A stretch of 34,635 nucleotides of DNA from Endomicrobiia bacterium (GTDB taxonomy: Bacteria > Elusimicrobiota > Endomicrobiia > DTEH01), in the NCBI GenBank assembly GCA_025059805.1, contig JANXDG010000077.1, positions 1-34,635 of the forward strand, given 5' to 3'. Shown here piece after piece: positions 1 through 9,400 of this stretch (its first letter is position 1; every line of letters starts with the position of its first letter). Under the pieces are notes generated by a model, which worked only from the letters and a program-made list of their open reading frames with translations, searched no databases and had not been told where the DNA came from. Both the position numbers and the translations under genes were made by a program.

Positions 1-2
1 TA

Positions 3-92
3 CGGAGGGGGAGGGATTTGAACCCCCGATCCCGATTTTATCGGGATACTCCGTTTCGAGCGGAGCCGTTTCAACCACTCACGCACCCCTCC
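3..92 (-). tRNA. tRNA-Ser, anticodon CGA
   Basis: Read on the minus strand this folds into a class II tRNA. The acceptor stem GGAGGGG (86-92) pairs with CCCCTCC next to a G discriminator at position 3. The anticodon stem is CTCCG/CGGAG with loop CTCGAAA, giving anticodon CGA (58-56), which reads the serine codon UCG. The long variable arm is an ATCCCGAT/ATCGGGAT hairpin, the hallmark of tRNA-Ser and tRNA-Leu, and the T arm has GGTTCAAAT. CCA is not encoded: TA follows the discriminator base, so the 3' end must be added by CCA-adding enzyme. It lies downstream of, and co-oriented with, the spoIID-like gene. Confidence 0.95.
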
Positions 93-93
93 A

Positions 94-129
94 GTTACTT
101 TCTTTTTCTAAGGACAAAAAGAAAGTAAC
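94..129. repeat. Perfect 14-bp inverted repeat abutting tRNA-Ser
   Basis: GTTACTTTCTTTTT (94-107) and its exact reverse complement (116-129) flank an 8-nt loop. The element sits between the stop of the spoIID-like gene at 142 and the 5' end of tRNA-Ser, leaving one base between hairpin and tRNA. It could be a transcription terminator, although no U-tract follows the stem on the minus strand, or a processing hairpin for the tRNA leader, or a dispersed palindromic repeat. The sequence alone does not decide between these. Confidence 0.6.
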
Positions 130-141
130 CAAAGAAAAACC

Positions 142-1923
142 TTAATATAATTTCTTAACCTCAGTCCCAGGATAGTAGTGTTTAATTATATCTATATAAT
201 TTTTACCTTCACTTGCAAGGTTTGAAACACCACTTTGACACATACCAACACCGTGTCCCCATCCGGCACCCCAGAAATAAAAACTGTCTATGTTTTTGTT
301 ATACTCAACAAAAAATGACGCTGATCTCAACGGGCCATTTGGCACAATATTTCTTATCTTATGTTCCTGTTTCAAAATTAAAGTTCGCTTGCTACCAATA
401 ATTTTTAACTCTTTAACATAACCGTTGTTCCGTCTACTAACGACCTGTATTGATTTAACCTCACCCAATTTATATTTCTTGCTAAGGTGGTTTCCTAAAA
501 CATTCCTTTTTACAACTCGTAACCATCTTGACATACCAGGATGTACATAAGTTGAAACACCACAATAAAGTTTTGGTGGTAACATATACCAGAGATAGAT
601 GTTTTTTATTTCATAATTTTCATCTTCAGATATATCACTAACAAGTTCCATAACATCTTTTTGTAGAGAGAAATTCCACCATGGGTATAATATCCCTCCA
701 CAATTTGCATGGAAAAAAATAGAAACAAGTTTATCATTTAAAGTTATCACTTCGCCTATAGTTGTATTTACTGCATCTATTGTTGATGAAACCTCAGATA
801 TGACACCGTCGTAAACTTGACAATGTTGACCATTGCATACATCAAATAATTTATGAGTTTTTGTCTTCTTACGATATAGTGCTACAGTTCTTGCAACTAC
901 AGCTTGTGTTTTTAAAGCATCATACGGTTTATCCCCGCCTATTTCTTTTCTTACAACACTGTATAAATATTCATCAAGTTTTATTCTGTTTATTACTACA
1001 ATTTGATCTTTATAACTTTTCACAACCAGCATTCCACGGTATTCACGATTATGTGGAAATTTTTTCTTAAACCATCTGTATCCTGATACATAAATTGTTG
1101 CATTATTGCTAAGTGGTTTTATAATAAGCACTGAACCTGGGATCCTGTATTCTTTGTTGTATTCAGAAGAAATAATACCGAAACATTTTATTCTTGTCCG
1201 ATATACAATTTTCCATATTTTATCTGCACCACCGGAAAATAAATAAATTTTTTTGTTATTTCTGTCGTATATTTCAAAATCTGTACTCACATAAAAATCT
1301 ATACAATCAATTCTCATTATCTTTCCATTATCTTTTGTTGATATCCCAACATCTATAGATGGACTATTTATGGTTATTGAAGATGCTTCAATCTGGGCAA
1401 ATTTAATTTCTTTATCCCTTGTGTATTCACAACCAAAATGATTTGAAAGATATTCTATATTTCTCATTACTTCTTTATCTGGTTTAAACCAACTCAGCAC
1501 ATTGTAATGTTTATATGCTTCTTTATATTCATTTAGTCTTAACAAACATTCTGCCAACAACTTCCTCGCTTCATGAAATTGAGAATCAGAGATTACACAT
1601 TGTCCAAAATATTCCTTTGCTTGGTCAAAATTACCGGTCTGGTAGTAATACTCACCGAGACGGTAATTAACAAGTTGTTTTACTGGATAATAATTCATCA
1701 AGGAAGTACCGATTTTTTCTGTAAGTTCTATTTTACCTTTGTCAACATAAAACTCAAACAAGGTAAGATTTTTTATAACATCAGCAAACGATGTGGTAAC
1801 TTCTGATAAGGAAAAACTGGATATGTCAACGAATTTTTTGTCAAGATAAGTTTTCCGAATATAGTAATCATCTTCAGCAGTAACTAAAGTGATGAAGCAT
1901 AACACAAAACAAAGATATTTCAC
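142..1923 (-). CDS. SpoIID/LytB-domain protein with N-terminal TPRs, exported
   Basis: Likely a peptidoglycan-acting exported protein of the SpoIID family (lytic transglycosylase or amidase enhancer). I chose the GTG at 1921-1923: it shares one base with the TAG stop of the upstream gene (TAGTG), and the protein then starts with a clean signal peptide, MKYLCFVLCFITLVTA, giving 593 residues. An earlier in-frame start at 1983 would overlap the neighbour by 61 bp and bury the signal peptide. After the signal come TPR-like helices (YYQTGNFDQAKEYF), then the SpoIID core with the conserved Glu of RKEIGG and the DALKTQAVVARTVALY signature. It ends in the family hallmark GWGHGVGMCQSG and HYYPGT. In sporulating Firmicutes SpoIID acts in engulfment; here the neighbours are general envelope genes, so a vegetative role in peptidoglycan processing is more likely. 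Confidence 0.88.
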   Translation of the reverse strand: MKYLCFVLCFITLVTAEDDYYIRKTYLDKKFVDISSFSLSEVTTSFADVIKNLTLFEFYVDKGKIELTEKIGTSLMNYYPVKQLVNYRLGEYYYQTGNFDQAKEYFGQCVISDSQFHEARKLLAECLLRLNEYKEAYKHYNVLSWFKPDKEVMRNIEYLSNHFGCEYTRDKEIKFAQIEASSITINSPSIDVGISTKDNGKIMRIDCIDFYVSTDFEIYDRNNKKIYLFSGGADKIWKIVYRTRIKCFGIISSEYNKEYRIPGSVLIIKPLSNNATIYVSGYRWFKKKFPHNREYRGMLVVKSYKDQIVVINRIKLDEYLYSVVRKEIGGDKPYDALKTQAVVARTVALYRKKTKTHKLFDVCNGQHCQVYDGVISEVSSTIDAVNTTIGEVITLNDKLVSIFFHANCGGILYPWWNFSLQKDVMELVSDISEDENYEIKNIYLWYMLPPKLYCGVSTYVHPGMSRWLRVVKRNVLGNHLSKKYKLGEVKSIQVVSRRNNGYVKELKIIGSKRTLILKQEHKIRNIVPNGPLRSASFFVEYNKNIDSFYFWGAGWGHGVGMCQSGVSNLASEGKNYIDIIKHYYPGTEVKKLY

Positions 1924-2696
1924 TACTCTTCTAAAAATGCAACAATTCTGCATATGCTGGACTCGCCACCAACAAACCGCCACGGGAACGCACCTATAAG
2001 CAACCTTTTGTTTAAAACTTTGTCAATATCACCACCTAAATTTTCTGCATGTATTATGTCTAAAGGAAAAAGTTTTATGTGCATAAGTTGGTAATGTTCT
2101 GGTGGAAAAATTTCGTCCAACGATTTGTTATATTTTTTTCTAAAAATTTCATCACATTCTTTAGCAAGGTTTGGCATCCACTCACGTATTTTAGTGTTCA
2201 TAGGATGGTCCGCAGAACCACAATCTACTCCTATCCATTTAAACTTCATTTTGATACACCATTCAGCAAACTCCATTGTTGGCCCTGGATGTTTACACAT
2301 ATATTTTACTTCATCAGCTTGTGGCTGGTCCCAGGAATAATGATGGTAACCAGTATGTATTATCAATATGTCTCCGGGACGTATATCTGCACGAGACATT
2401 AAATCTTTAGAAGTATAAATCCCGTAATCTTCTGCAATATCGCTTATGTCCACAACTACACCTTCCGAAACTAATTCTTCCAATGGTATTGAAGCTATAT
2501 CTCGTCCATGAGTACAAAAATGTAGTGCTCCGTCAAGATGTGTCCCTACATGGTTTGATGTTGTAATAAGTTGTCCGTTGGCACCATTCGGTACTAACCG
2601 TTTAAAAAACTTTACCTGCAAGGGTTCATATGTTGGCCAAGGTGGTGTAAGTACTGACAAAGGTTGAGTTAAATCTATTATTTTAAACTTCAACAT
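1923..2696 (-). CDS. Cyclase-family metal-dependent hydrolase (kynurenine formamidase-like)
   Basis: 257 residues, the normal size for the cyclase family (PF04199), whose best-known member is kynurenine formamidase KynB. The metal-binding signature is present as SNHVGTHLDGALHF, matching HxGTHxDxxxH, and further conserved stretches include LIHTGYHHYSW and GVDCGSADHP. The ATG start follows a good AAGGAG ribosome binding site about eight bases upstream. The stop overlaps the GTG of the spoIID-like gene by one base, indicating translational coupling. Family members hydrolyse amides or lactones of varied substrates, and no tryptophan-degradation gene is in view, so the substrate is unknown. It is the one metabolic-looking gene among envelope genes. 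Confidence 0.85.
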   Translation of the reverse strand: MLKFKIIDLTQPLSVLTPPWPTYEPLQVKFFKRLVPNGANGQLITTSNHVGTHLDGALHFCTHGRDIASIPLEELVSEGVVVDISDIAEDYGIYTSKDLMSRADIRPGDILIIHTGYHHYSWDQPQADEVKYMCKHPGPTMEFAEWCIKMKFKWIGVDCGSADHPMNTKIREWMPNLAKECDEIFRKKYNKSLDEIFPPEHYQLMHIKLFPLDIIHAENLGGDIDKVLNKRLLIGAFPWRFVGGESSICRIVAFLEE

Positions 2697-2726
2697 TTTT
2701 TCACACTCCTTTCGTTTTACAACTTC

Positions 2727-3869
2727 TTATTCAAAAATGTCTTTACTGTAGCAATAAAGATAAGGTTTACCTTCTTCAGCAAACCATAAAAATTTGTTAT
2801 CTAAAAAAATTGCTGATATCACTTTGTTCGTAACAAAATCTAATCTATAAGTTTTATTAACCTGAGTAAGATTTCTCAATTCGTATAAATTACGATTAGT
2901 GTCCAGAATTAATACCTTGTTTTTGTACGAAGAAACAGCAATTATATTTTTTATCACATACGGTATAACATCTAAAGTTCTCGTAAGGTCTTTGTTGTAC
3001 ACAATAATGTTATTATTCTTATTATCAAATAACAAAACCGACTCTTTGAATGTGCAAATACCAACAGGATCCGTATCTGAAATGTCAACTACTTTTATTA
3101 AGTTCAACCGATTATTAACCACTATATACCTATACAATTTTTTATTCCAACCGTCCATAATATATAAAATATTGTCTATCGAACTAACAGACGTAGGAAT
3201 AATATTTTCTTTATCTAATTTAACTAATGTAAAAACAGCTAGGTTGTTTTCATAAATTCTATAAAACACGATCTCTTGTGATGCCCAACTGCTAACCACC
3301 AATTTATTATTAAATTTTGCTAATGAAGAAATAGATTCCATTTGTACAGAATAAGCTCTCTGTACCGGTATTTTTGGAGTAGCAAATTTTCTATAAACAA
3401 TCACTGTACTGATAACGAAGATAATAAATAGAAAACTATAGATTATAGTGTTCTTTAATATTTTTAATTTATAAAGATAAGCGAAATATTTCCTTTCTTT
3501 GTCTATCTCATCTTCTTGTGTTGGTGTTGCATATACTGACGGAGTAAATTTTTGTTGTGTAGCATGTACTTCTAAAGATTTTTGTCTTATTAAAGAAAGT
3601 TTGGTTAATAGTTCATTCAAATTTTTTTGTGCTTCAAGATATTTCGGATTTAACCTCAATGCTGTTTCAAACTCAATTCGTGCTTCTTCAAAAAACCCTT
3701 TCTTTACTAGAACACGACCTAACGCATTATGCACATCAGCATAATCAGCACCATACTCTATGGCTTTTCTATATTCATCAATTGCAATATCTAATTCTCC
3801 AGTAGCCTCAAATACACGTCCACGATAATAATGTCGCATCGCCTCAGTTGATATTTCATTAGGTGCCAT
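2727..3869 (-). CDS. TPR protein with one membrane helix and propeller-like C-terminal domain
   Basis: I recognise no named family for the whole protein. Residues about 11-90 are two to three TPR repeats (for example AIDEYRKAIEYGADYADVHN and EARIEFETALRLNPKYLEA). A charged linker follows, then one strong hydrophobic helix at about 141-159. The rest has short repeated beta-strand-like units (LYIMDGWNKKLYRY, VLLFDNKNNNIIVYN, VLILDTNRNLYEL, KFLWFAEEGKPYLYCY) that resemble NHL/WD-type propeller blades. There is no signal peptide, so the TPR part is predicted cytoplasmic and the propeller-like part periplasmic. It starts 15 bases after the histidine-kinase-like gene, suggesting a shared transcript. 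Its role is unknown; an envelope scaffold or sensor partner fits the architecture. Confidence 0.75.
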   Translation of the reverse strand: MAPNEISTEAMRHYYRGRVFEATGELDIAIDEYRKAIEYGADYADVHNALGRVLVKKGFFEEARIEFETALRLNPKYLEAQKNLNELLTKLSLIRQKSLEVHATQQKFTPSVYATPTQEDEIDKERKYFAYLYKLKILKNTIIYSFLFIIFVISTVIVYRKFATPKIPVQRAYSVQMESISSLAKFNNKLVVSSWASQEIVFYRIYENNLAVFTLVKLDKENIIPTSVSSIDNILYIMDGWNKKLYRYIVVNNRLNLIKVVDISDTDPVGICTFKESVLLFDNKNNNIIVYNKDLTRTLDVIPYVIKNIIAVSSYKNKVLILDTNRNLYELRNLTQVNKTYRLDFVTNKVISAIFLDNKFLWFAEEGKPYLYCYSKDIFE

Positions 3870-3884
3870 ATTTCTACGCTGTTA

Positions 3885-5057
3885 TCACTCTGAAAATTCT
3901 ATTACAACTGTAGTTCCCTTATTATATGTAGAACTAACCATCACTTTTGCATTAAACATCTTCATACACCAGTGTACTTTAAACAAACCAATACCATAAT
4001 GTCCTCGTTCAAACTTCGTTGTAAAGAAAAGATTAAACACTTTAGGTAACAAATGTTCAGGTATGCCACAACCGTTATCTTCAACAATCAACTTTGGCAC
4101 GCCTGAATTATCTTCTATTCTTAGTATAATCCTATTACCTATTGGTTGTAAAAATGATTCAATTGAATTCGATATAATTTCACTTACACAGTCAATTAAT
4201 ATTTGAACATCAGCTGTCACAAAAACATTACTCGTATTAACCTGTTGTGAAACTTCCACATTACTGTTTGCAAATTCCTGTTGAAACTTTCCAATAACTA
4301 TAGATATAACATTACGCAAATCAACTTTCTGCAGGTTAATATTTTCTGAAAACTTAAGGCGTTCAATCACTGCTAACATTACATTATGAATTTTTGTCAT
4401 TTCTTGCTGTATGAGTTCAACTTTTCTACATGCAGGATGTACATCTACGTCTTTCTTAACAAGTTCTAAAGCTTCGTTTATCATCCCAAAAGGATTTCTA
4501 AAATAACGCAAACATTCTTTCATTGTGTCAGTTAGGACTCTAATATGCGACAATACATATTGTACTCTATCATATTTTATTGAAGTCGCAAGTTTATCAC
4601 TCTGCAGTTGTAGCTCATTTATTTTATTTTTTAAAATCTTATTTTCAGCTTCCAGTTCAGCAGATTTTTTGACCAGTTCCAGTACTGACTTATCCTGTTG
4701 TTCTGATAAAGCTGAGACGCGAGCAATCTGTTGTTCTTGTGTTAACTTTAATTGTTGATATTTTTCCATAGCAATATCAATTTCCTTACGTAACCTTTCT
4801 ATTATCTTTTCTTTTTCTGAAATAATTGTTTCATAGCCTTTAGTAATCGTTTCCAGTAACATATTTTGTATCTCAGAAAACAATGAAGGAGATACTGTTG
4901 AGCCACTTGAAACATCAAGTTGAGGTTTAATATTAAGTAGCTGTGTAGAAATACCTTCTTTCTTTTGTTGTATTTGTTCTGTTAAAGATTTTATCTTCTC
5001 ACGGATACGTTCTATTCTCATTTTTTCCTGTTCAGCTAATTTCTCAAAATCTTTCAT
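3885..5057 (-). CDS. Soluble histidine-kinase-like ATPase with coiled coil, phospho-acceptor His missing
   Basis: 390 residues, no membrane segment. The first 160 residues are heptad-rich coiled coil. The C-terminal half is a GHKL ATPase domain: N box EIISNSIES (about 293-301), G1 box VEDNGCGIP (325-333), F box FNLFFTTK (341-348) and G2 box GHYGIGL (352-358), all intact. The dimerisation helix region reads CLRYFRNPFGMI (182-193), which lines up with the usual H(E/D)xRNPL H box, but the His position is Arg184 (codon CGT at 4508-4506). The nearest upstream His is 171. No response regulator is adjacent. It may be a non-phosphorylating signalling ATPase or it may phosphorylate elsewhere. It sits between the LysM barrel gene and the TPR/propeller-like gene. 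Confidence 0.85.
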   Translation of the reverse strand: MKDFEKLAEQEKMRIERIREKIKSLTEQIQQKKEGISTQLLNIKPQLDVSSGSTVSPSLFSEIQNMLLETITKGYETIISEKEKIIERLRKEIDIAMEKYQQLKLTQEQQIARVSALSEQQDKSVLELVKKSAELEAENKILKNKINELQLQSDKLATSIKYDRVQYVLSHIRVLTDTMKECLRYFRNPFGMINEALELVKKDVDVHPACRKVELIQQEMTKIHNVMLAVIERLKFSENINLQKVDLRNVISIVIGKFQQEFANSNVEVSQQVNTSNVFVTADVQILIDCVSEIISNSIESFLQPIGNRIILRIEDNSGVPKLIVEDNGCGIPEHLLPKVFNLFFTTKFERGHYGIGLFKVHWCMKMFNAKVMVSSTYNKGTTVVIEFSE

Positions 5058-5081
5058 AGTTATTTAGTAATATCATTTTAT

Positions 5082-6455
5082 TTACGGTATTTCAAGCACA
5101 CTGCCTGGTACCAACTGACCACGGATGATTTTATCCTTATTAGCTTCGTAAATTTTACGCCATTGTGTACTATCACCGTAATATTTTTCAGCAAGTTTTG
5201 GCAAAGTATCTCCTGCTACTACAGTATGATATCTTTTCTTTGTCGCTGGTGGTATCGCCGTAGTTGGTGTAGGTTTGGGTTTCTCCTCCACAGTTTCACG
5301 TTTAACCTCCGCTTCCTTAAGTTTTCGTTCTAATTCTTCAATTTTTTTCATTAGCAAATCTTCAGTTGTAACTGGTTGTTCTACTTTTTTTTCTTCAACA
5401 ACTGTAGCTGGTTTTTCTTCAACTGTAGTACCTTCGTACTTCTTACCAACACCTTTTTTTAATTTTTCAAGTTCTTCTTCCAATTTTGTTTTTTCACTAA
5501 CTAATCTGTCGTATTCATCCTTTGATATTTTCACTGATATTGGCTGCGGCAAGAATTTGTAACTTAATGTTAAACATTGACTATGACCAATGTCTAGTTT
5601 GCTAACAGGTGATACGCTGATACCATATGTAAACTTAATCTGAGAAGTTTGTAATGAAAAACCAAATAAAAGTTTGTTAAGTTGTCTACTACCATAAATT
5701 ATACCCATTGAAGGTAAAAATTGTAACTTTTGGTTAAACAAAACTAAACTATATTCACCTGATAACGAGAAAGAGTAATCTATCTTTTCCGCTATTTCTA
5801 CTTTTATCCCTGGGTAAAAAGTTAAATTTTTGTAATAATAAGCATTGCCTATATTAAGTTCTACAGGTAAGTATTCAGCAGTATAGAGGCCAACATTTGG
5901 ACGGTTTATGTTTTCTATAGTTAAACCAAAATCTCCAAAACTATCCGTATAATACAGCATACCTATATTGAGTGCCACTACTGACTTCTCATTACCGTTA
6001 GAGAATACAGGATTTGTTCTCATATACTCATCTAAAGAATAAGTTTCCTTAGAATAAACAATCTTAATACCTGAGTAAAAATTAGGGACTAATTCTGTTA
6101 ACCTGCCACCAACCGAAAATATAAACTTATCTCTTACATACCATTCCCTGACACCAAACTGGTTAAATCCTAATCCTAATCCAATATTTTTACGAATTTT
6201 TTGTACAAATACAGCAGAGTTGTTCAACAATTCTGTTTTGTCAGTAAATTTCGGATATAACAAATTATAAGTTAATGCAAGTTCTGGAACAACAACATTT
6301 TTTAATGATGCTGGATTAAAAAATACAGATTCTACCGTATAACTTTTTGCAATATTGTTCGCTAACCTAAAAGCTTCTGCTGAATATGTTGTCTCAACAT
6401 AACCACTATAACATGTAACAGGTATTATTGTGATTAATATTATAAATTTTCTCAT
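5082..6455 (-). CDS. PorV-like outer-membrane barrel with coiled coil and C-terminal LysM domain
   Basis: 457 residues with a short signal peptide (MRKFIILITIIPVTCYS). Residues about 20-305 alternate amphipathic beta strands and carry FFNPASL near the start, as in PorV/PorQ and related transmembrane barrels that work in outer-membrane export. Next is a charged coiled coil (SEKTKLEEELEKLKKG, MKKIEELERKLKEAEVKR) and a Pro/Thr-rich spacer. The last 49 residues are a LysM domain (YHTVVAGDTLPKLAEKYYG ... VPGSVLEIP), which binds glycan of peptidoglycan. The order barrel, coiled coil, LysM suggests a tether between outer membrane and cell wall. It follows the giant repeat-protein gene after 29 bases and is probably co-transcribed with it. 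A FadL-like barrel is the main alternative for the N-terminal part. Confidence 0.8.
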   Translation of the reverse strand: MRKFIILITIIPVTCYSGYVETTYSAEAFRLANNIAKSYTVESVFFNPASLKNVVVPELALTYNLLYPKFTDKTELLNNSAVFVQKIRKNIGLGLGFNQFGVREWYVRDKFIFSVGGRLTELVPNFYSGIKIVYSKETYSLDEYMRTNPVFSNGNEKSVVALNIGMLYYTDSFGDFGLTIENINRPNVGLYTAEYLPVELNIGNAYYYKNLTFYPGIKVEIAEKIDYSFSLSGEYSLVLFNQKLQFLPSMGIIYGSRQLNKLLFGFSLQTSQIKFTYGISVSPVSKLDIGHSQCLTLSYKFLPQPISVKISKDEYDRLVSEKTKLEEELEKLKKGVGKKYEGTTVEEKPATVVEEKKVEQPVTTEDLLMKKIEELERKLKEAEVKRETVEEKPKPTPTTAIPPATKKRYHTVVAGDTLPKLAEKYYGDSTQWRKIYEANKDKIIRGQLVPGSVLEIP

Positions 6456-6484
6456 TTTAAAACCTTTTTGTTGAACCTATATTC

Positions 6485-9400
6485 TCACTTAGCCACAATA
6501 ACAGTTCCCGTGAATATTTTGTCACCAATTTTGATTCTATAAATATAAACACCTTTAAGTACAACAGTACCATCTTCATATCTGCCATCCCAGCTTAAGA
6601 CATTTATCCCGTCATATTTCAGTTTTGCAACATATCTTAGGTCTATATCATAAATCTCGCCTTCAGGTTGTGTCGCAGTAGGATTATAGAGAATAAACTG
6701 TATTTTATCATCTTTACTTGAAGCAGGCGTAAAAATCTTCTTTGGCACTATATTCACAACTTCTGCACTACTAGGTAAACTTACAAATCTTACAGCATAC
6801 AACCCTGGTTGAGTTATTTTGCTTCTTATACTACCTATATCTTGTTCTGTATGTACGTATAAGTATTCCACGTTGTTGTAGAAAAATACTGCTGGTTTTA
6901 ATGACGCAATATTATTGTTATAATTAACATTAGCAAATTTTAAACTTACTGCCTGAAAAATTTTTTCTTTATTTACTTCTAAAATTATAGGTTTGGAAAA
7001 TTTATACCCTTTAATGTGAGAAACTTGATGCAATCCAATCACATATTTTTTAACAATACCAAGGTATTTTGTTTCAATATCACCTACATCGTAACTGCTT
7101 ACTTCTATTGTATAACCCTTACTTTTAATTTCAGAGTATACACTCAAAGGTATGATAAGTTTAGCATCTTGGAACACTAACATTCTGCTACCATCAACAA
7201 ATGTTGACAAAACTTCATCAGGTTGTTCACTTTCCACACCACCAATGGTTACTGTTTTAACCCCATAGTAGTAGACATGTTTAGTATTTTCTCCTGAAAT
7301 ATACTCTGTAAAGGAAGTTACAGTAGCAGGTTGTACTCTATAATAAACCTCTGTGTACAATGAATCAAAACTTGTGGAACGATAAATATTATATCCTGCA
7401 ATATCATCCGCAAGTGTGCCATCTATGTAGGTATTTACTTTATACCAATCCATTGATATAAAAAACAACTGAGGCCCTTGTTTCTCAAAAATAAAATTGT
7501 TGATGAGTACCTTCTTTGGAATATTCACAGGCAGAACAAAAAAGCTCACTGTATGAGGAATACTTTCAACATTGTCGTCGTCAACTGCTGTGACAGTTAT
7601 ATAATATGTAATGTTTTGTAAAAGATTTTGCGTCACTACATATTGTGTAGTTGTAGAAGGGATAAGTTGTGATACAACAATATTGTTTAAAGAATCTCGC
7701 AATGATAGTTTATAGTTATTTACTGTTCCTTTATAGTCAGTATGGCCAGATGGTAACCAAGAAATTGTTGGTCTACGTGTTGAAATATTACCTGATGGTG
7801 AAATATTACTTACTGGTAACGGTTTTAAATCTGGAACATAAAACTGGAAATCTATACTGGAAGATGTTTGGCCTCCACGTTCATCTTCTGCTATAACTCG
7901 CCAGTAGTATGTTGTATTTCTTAGAAGTTTTATTTGCGGAGTAAAACTATTATTAGGATGCGATACTATTACTGTAATCGAACTTGAAAAATTTGAAAAA
8001 GTAGAATAAGCAATAATGTATCTGATTACTTTATCATCAAAATCTGTTGCTGTTGTCCATTTGAAATCTGGCAACCTTGTATTAACAGTACCACTTGGTG
8101 ATATTAAATAAAAATTCGCAGGTGGCTGGTTAACCTGATCATAAAAGAAATAAAACGTAGTTGACCACGAAACACCTATCGAATTTTCTGCTTTCACCCA
8201 CCAGAAATATGTGGTGTTTTCCTGTAAAGAATATGTTGAAAAGTAAACTTTATCTGCTTGATACCAATAATTGTAAGGTCCTGAAGAAAAGTTAATAACA
8301 AAATAATTTTGTGGTGAAGAAGAAAGATAAAATGTGTAATTTATAGACTTCCACCATTCCGCCCTATTTGCTGCTTGCCAAACAAATGTGACCGGTGAAG
8401 AAGATAGTCTAAAAAACTCATTTTCTTTCCCGGGCCAGATCAAACTAAACCCATCCGGTTCTTTCGTAGACAGGTCTACAATAAAGACGTAACTAGAAAT
8501 ACTTTTTGTATAGCGACCAGTATTATCATATGCTTCAACCCACCAGCAATACGCAGCATCTTCTATTAATGTTGATAAAAAGAAATCATATCTCAAAGTA
8601 TTGCTTGAAACTTCAACATAAGTTGATACACCTACTACGTAATTTCCAACAGTTGAAATTACAATTCTATATTTCAAAATGATATCGCCAGGATCTGGAT
8701 CAGTAGTATAATTCCACTCAAATTTTACCTGTTGTACACTTAGTATACCCTGAATTGTACTTACACTAAGGTCAAAACTTTGTGGTGGTTCCTCCTGAGC
8801 GTTTACCCAGAATGATTGTACAGTTGAAGTTGTAACGCCACCAAATTCGTCATATGCAACAACACGCCAGTAGTATTTTTTGTTTTCTTCAAAATTCCAG
8901 GGGCTGGGTATCGTTATAGTACTTCCAATAGAAACATCTCTGTTGTTCCACCTCTCAGAGGATACGTAAATACTAAAGTCGCTAAATGATGAATACTCAA
9001 TTTTGTAATAAACAATATCGCTGTCAGGGTCTCCACGATTGATAAACTTAAACTCTGGTACCAAAGTATTGACAACAACATTCGCAGTTGGATATACAAG
9101 TTCAAAATTGTTTGGTTCAAAATTTACTACATAAAAATAAAATGTAGTATTAGAAAACTCATAGTTGCCAAAATTATCGTACGCTATTACATTCCAGTAA
9201 TATGTAGTTCTCGGGTTTAAATCAAAACTAAGTTGAACAGACGTAGTCGTAGAAAACAGAGCTTCATATACGGAAAAATTATAAAAACTGCTTAGACGCA
9301 CAACATAACTTGAAATAATAGGATCATAATTATCAGGATCACCACCTTGTTCCCACTCAAATTTAGGTCTATAAGTTTTTACTCCAGGCGCAACTGGTGT

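Noticed and set aside
213-401. Many plus-strand open frames, for example here and at 5275-5562, 10112-10357, 28283-28624 and 34173-34577
   Set aside because: All lie opposite strong minus-strand genes, have no recognisable domains and read as antisense shadows of low-complexity or AT-rich coding sequence.
1924-1983. N-terminal extension of the SpoIID-like protein to 1983
   Set aside because: It overlaps the cyclase gene and puts about 20 residues ahead of a clean signal peptide; the GTG at the TAGTG overlap explains both gene ends.
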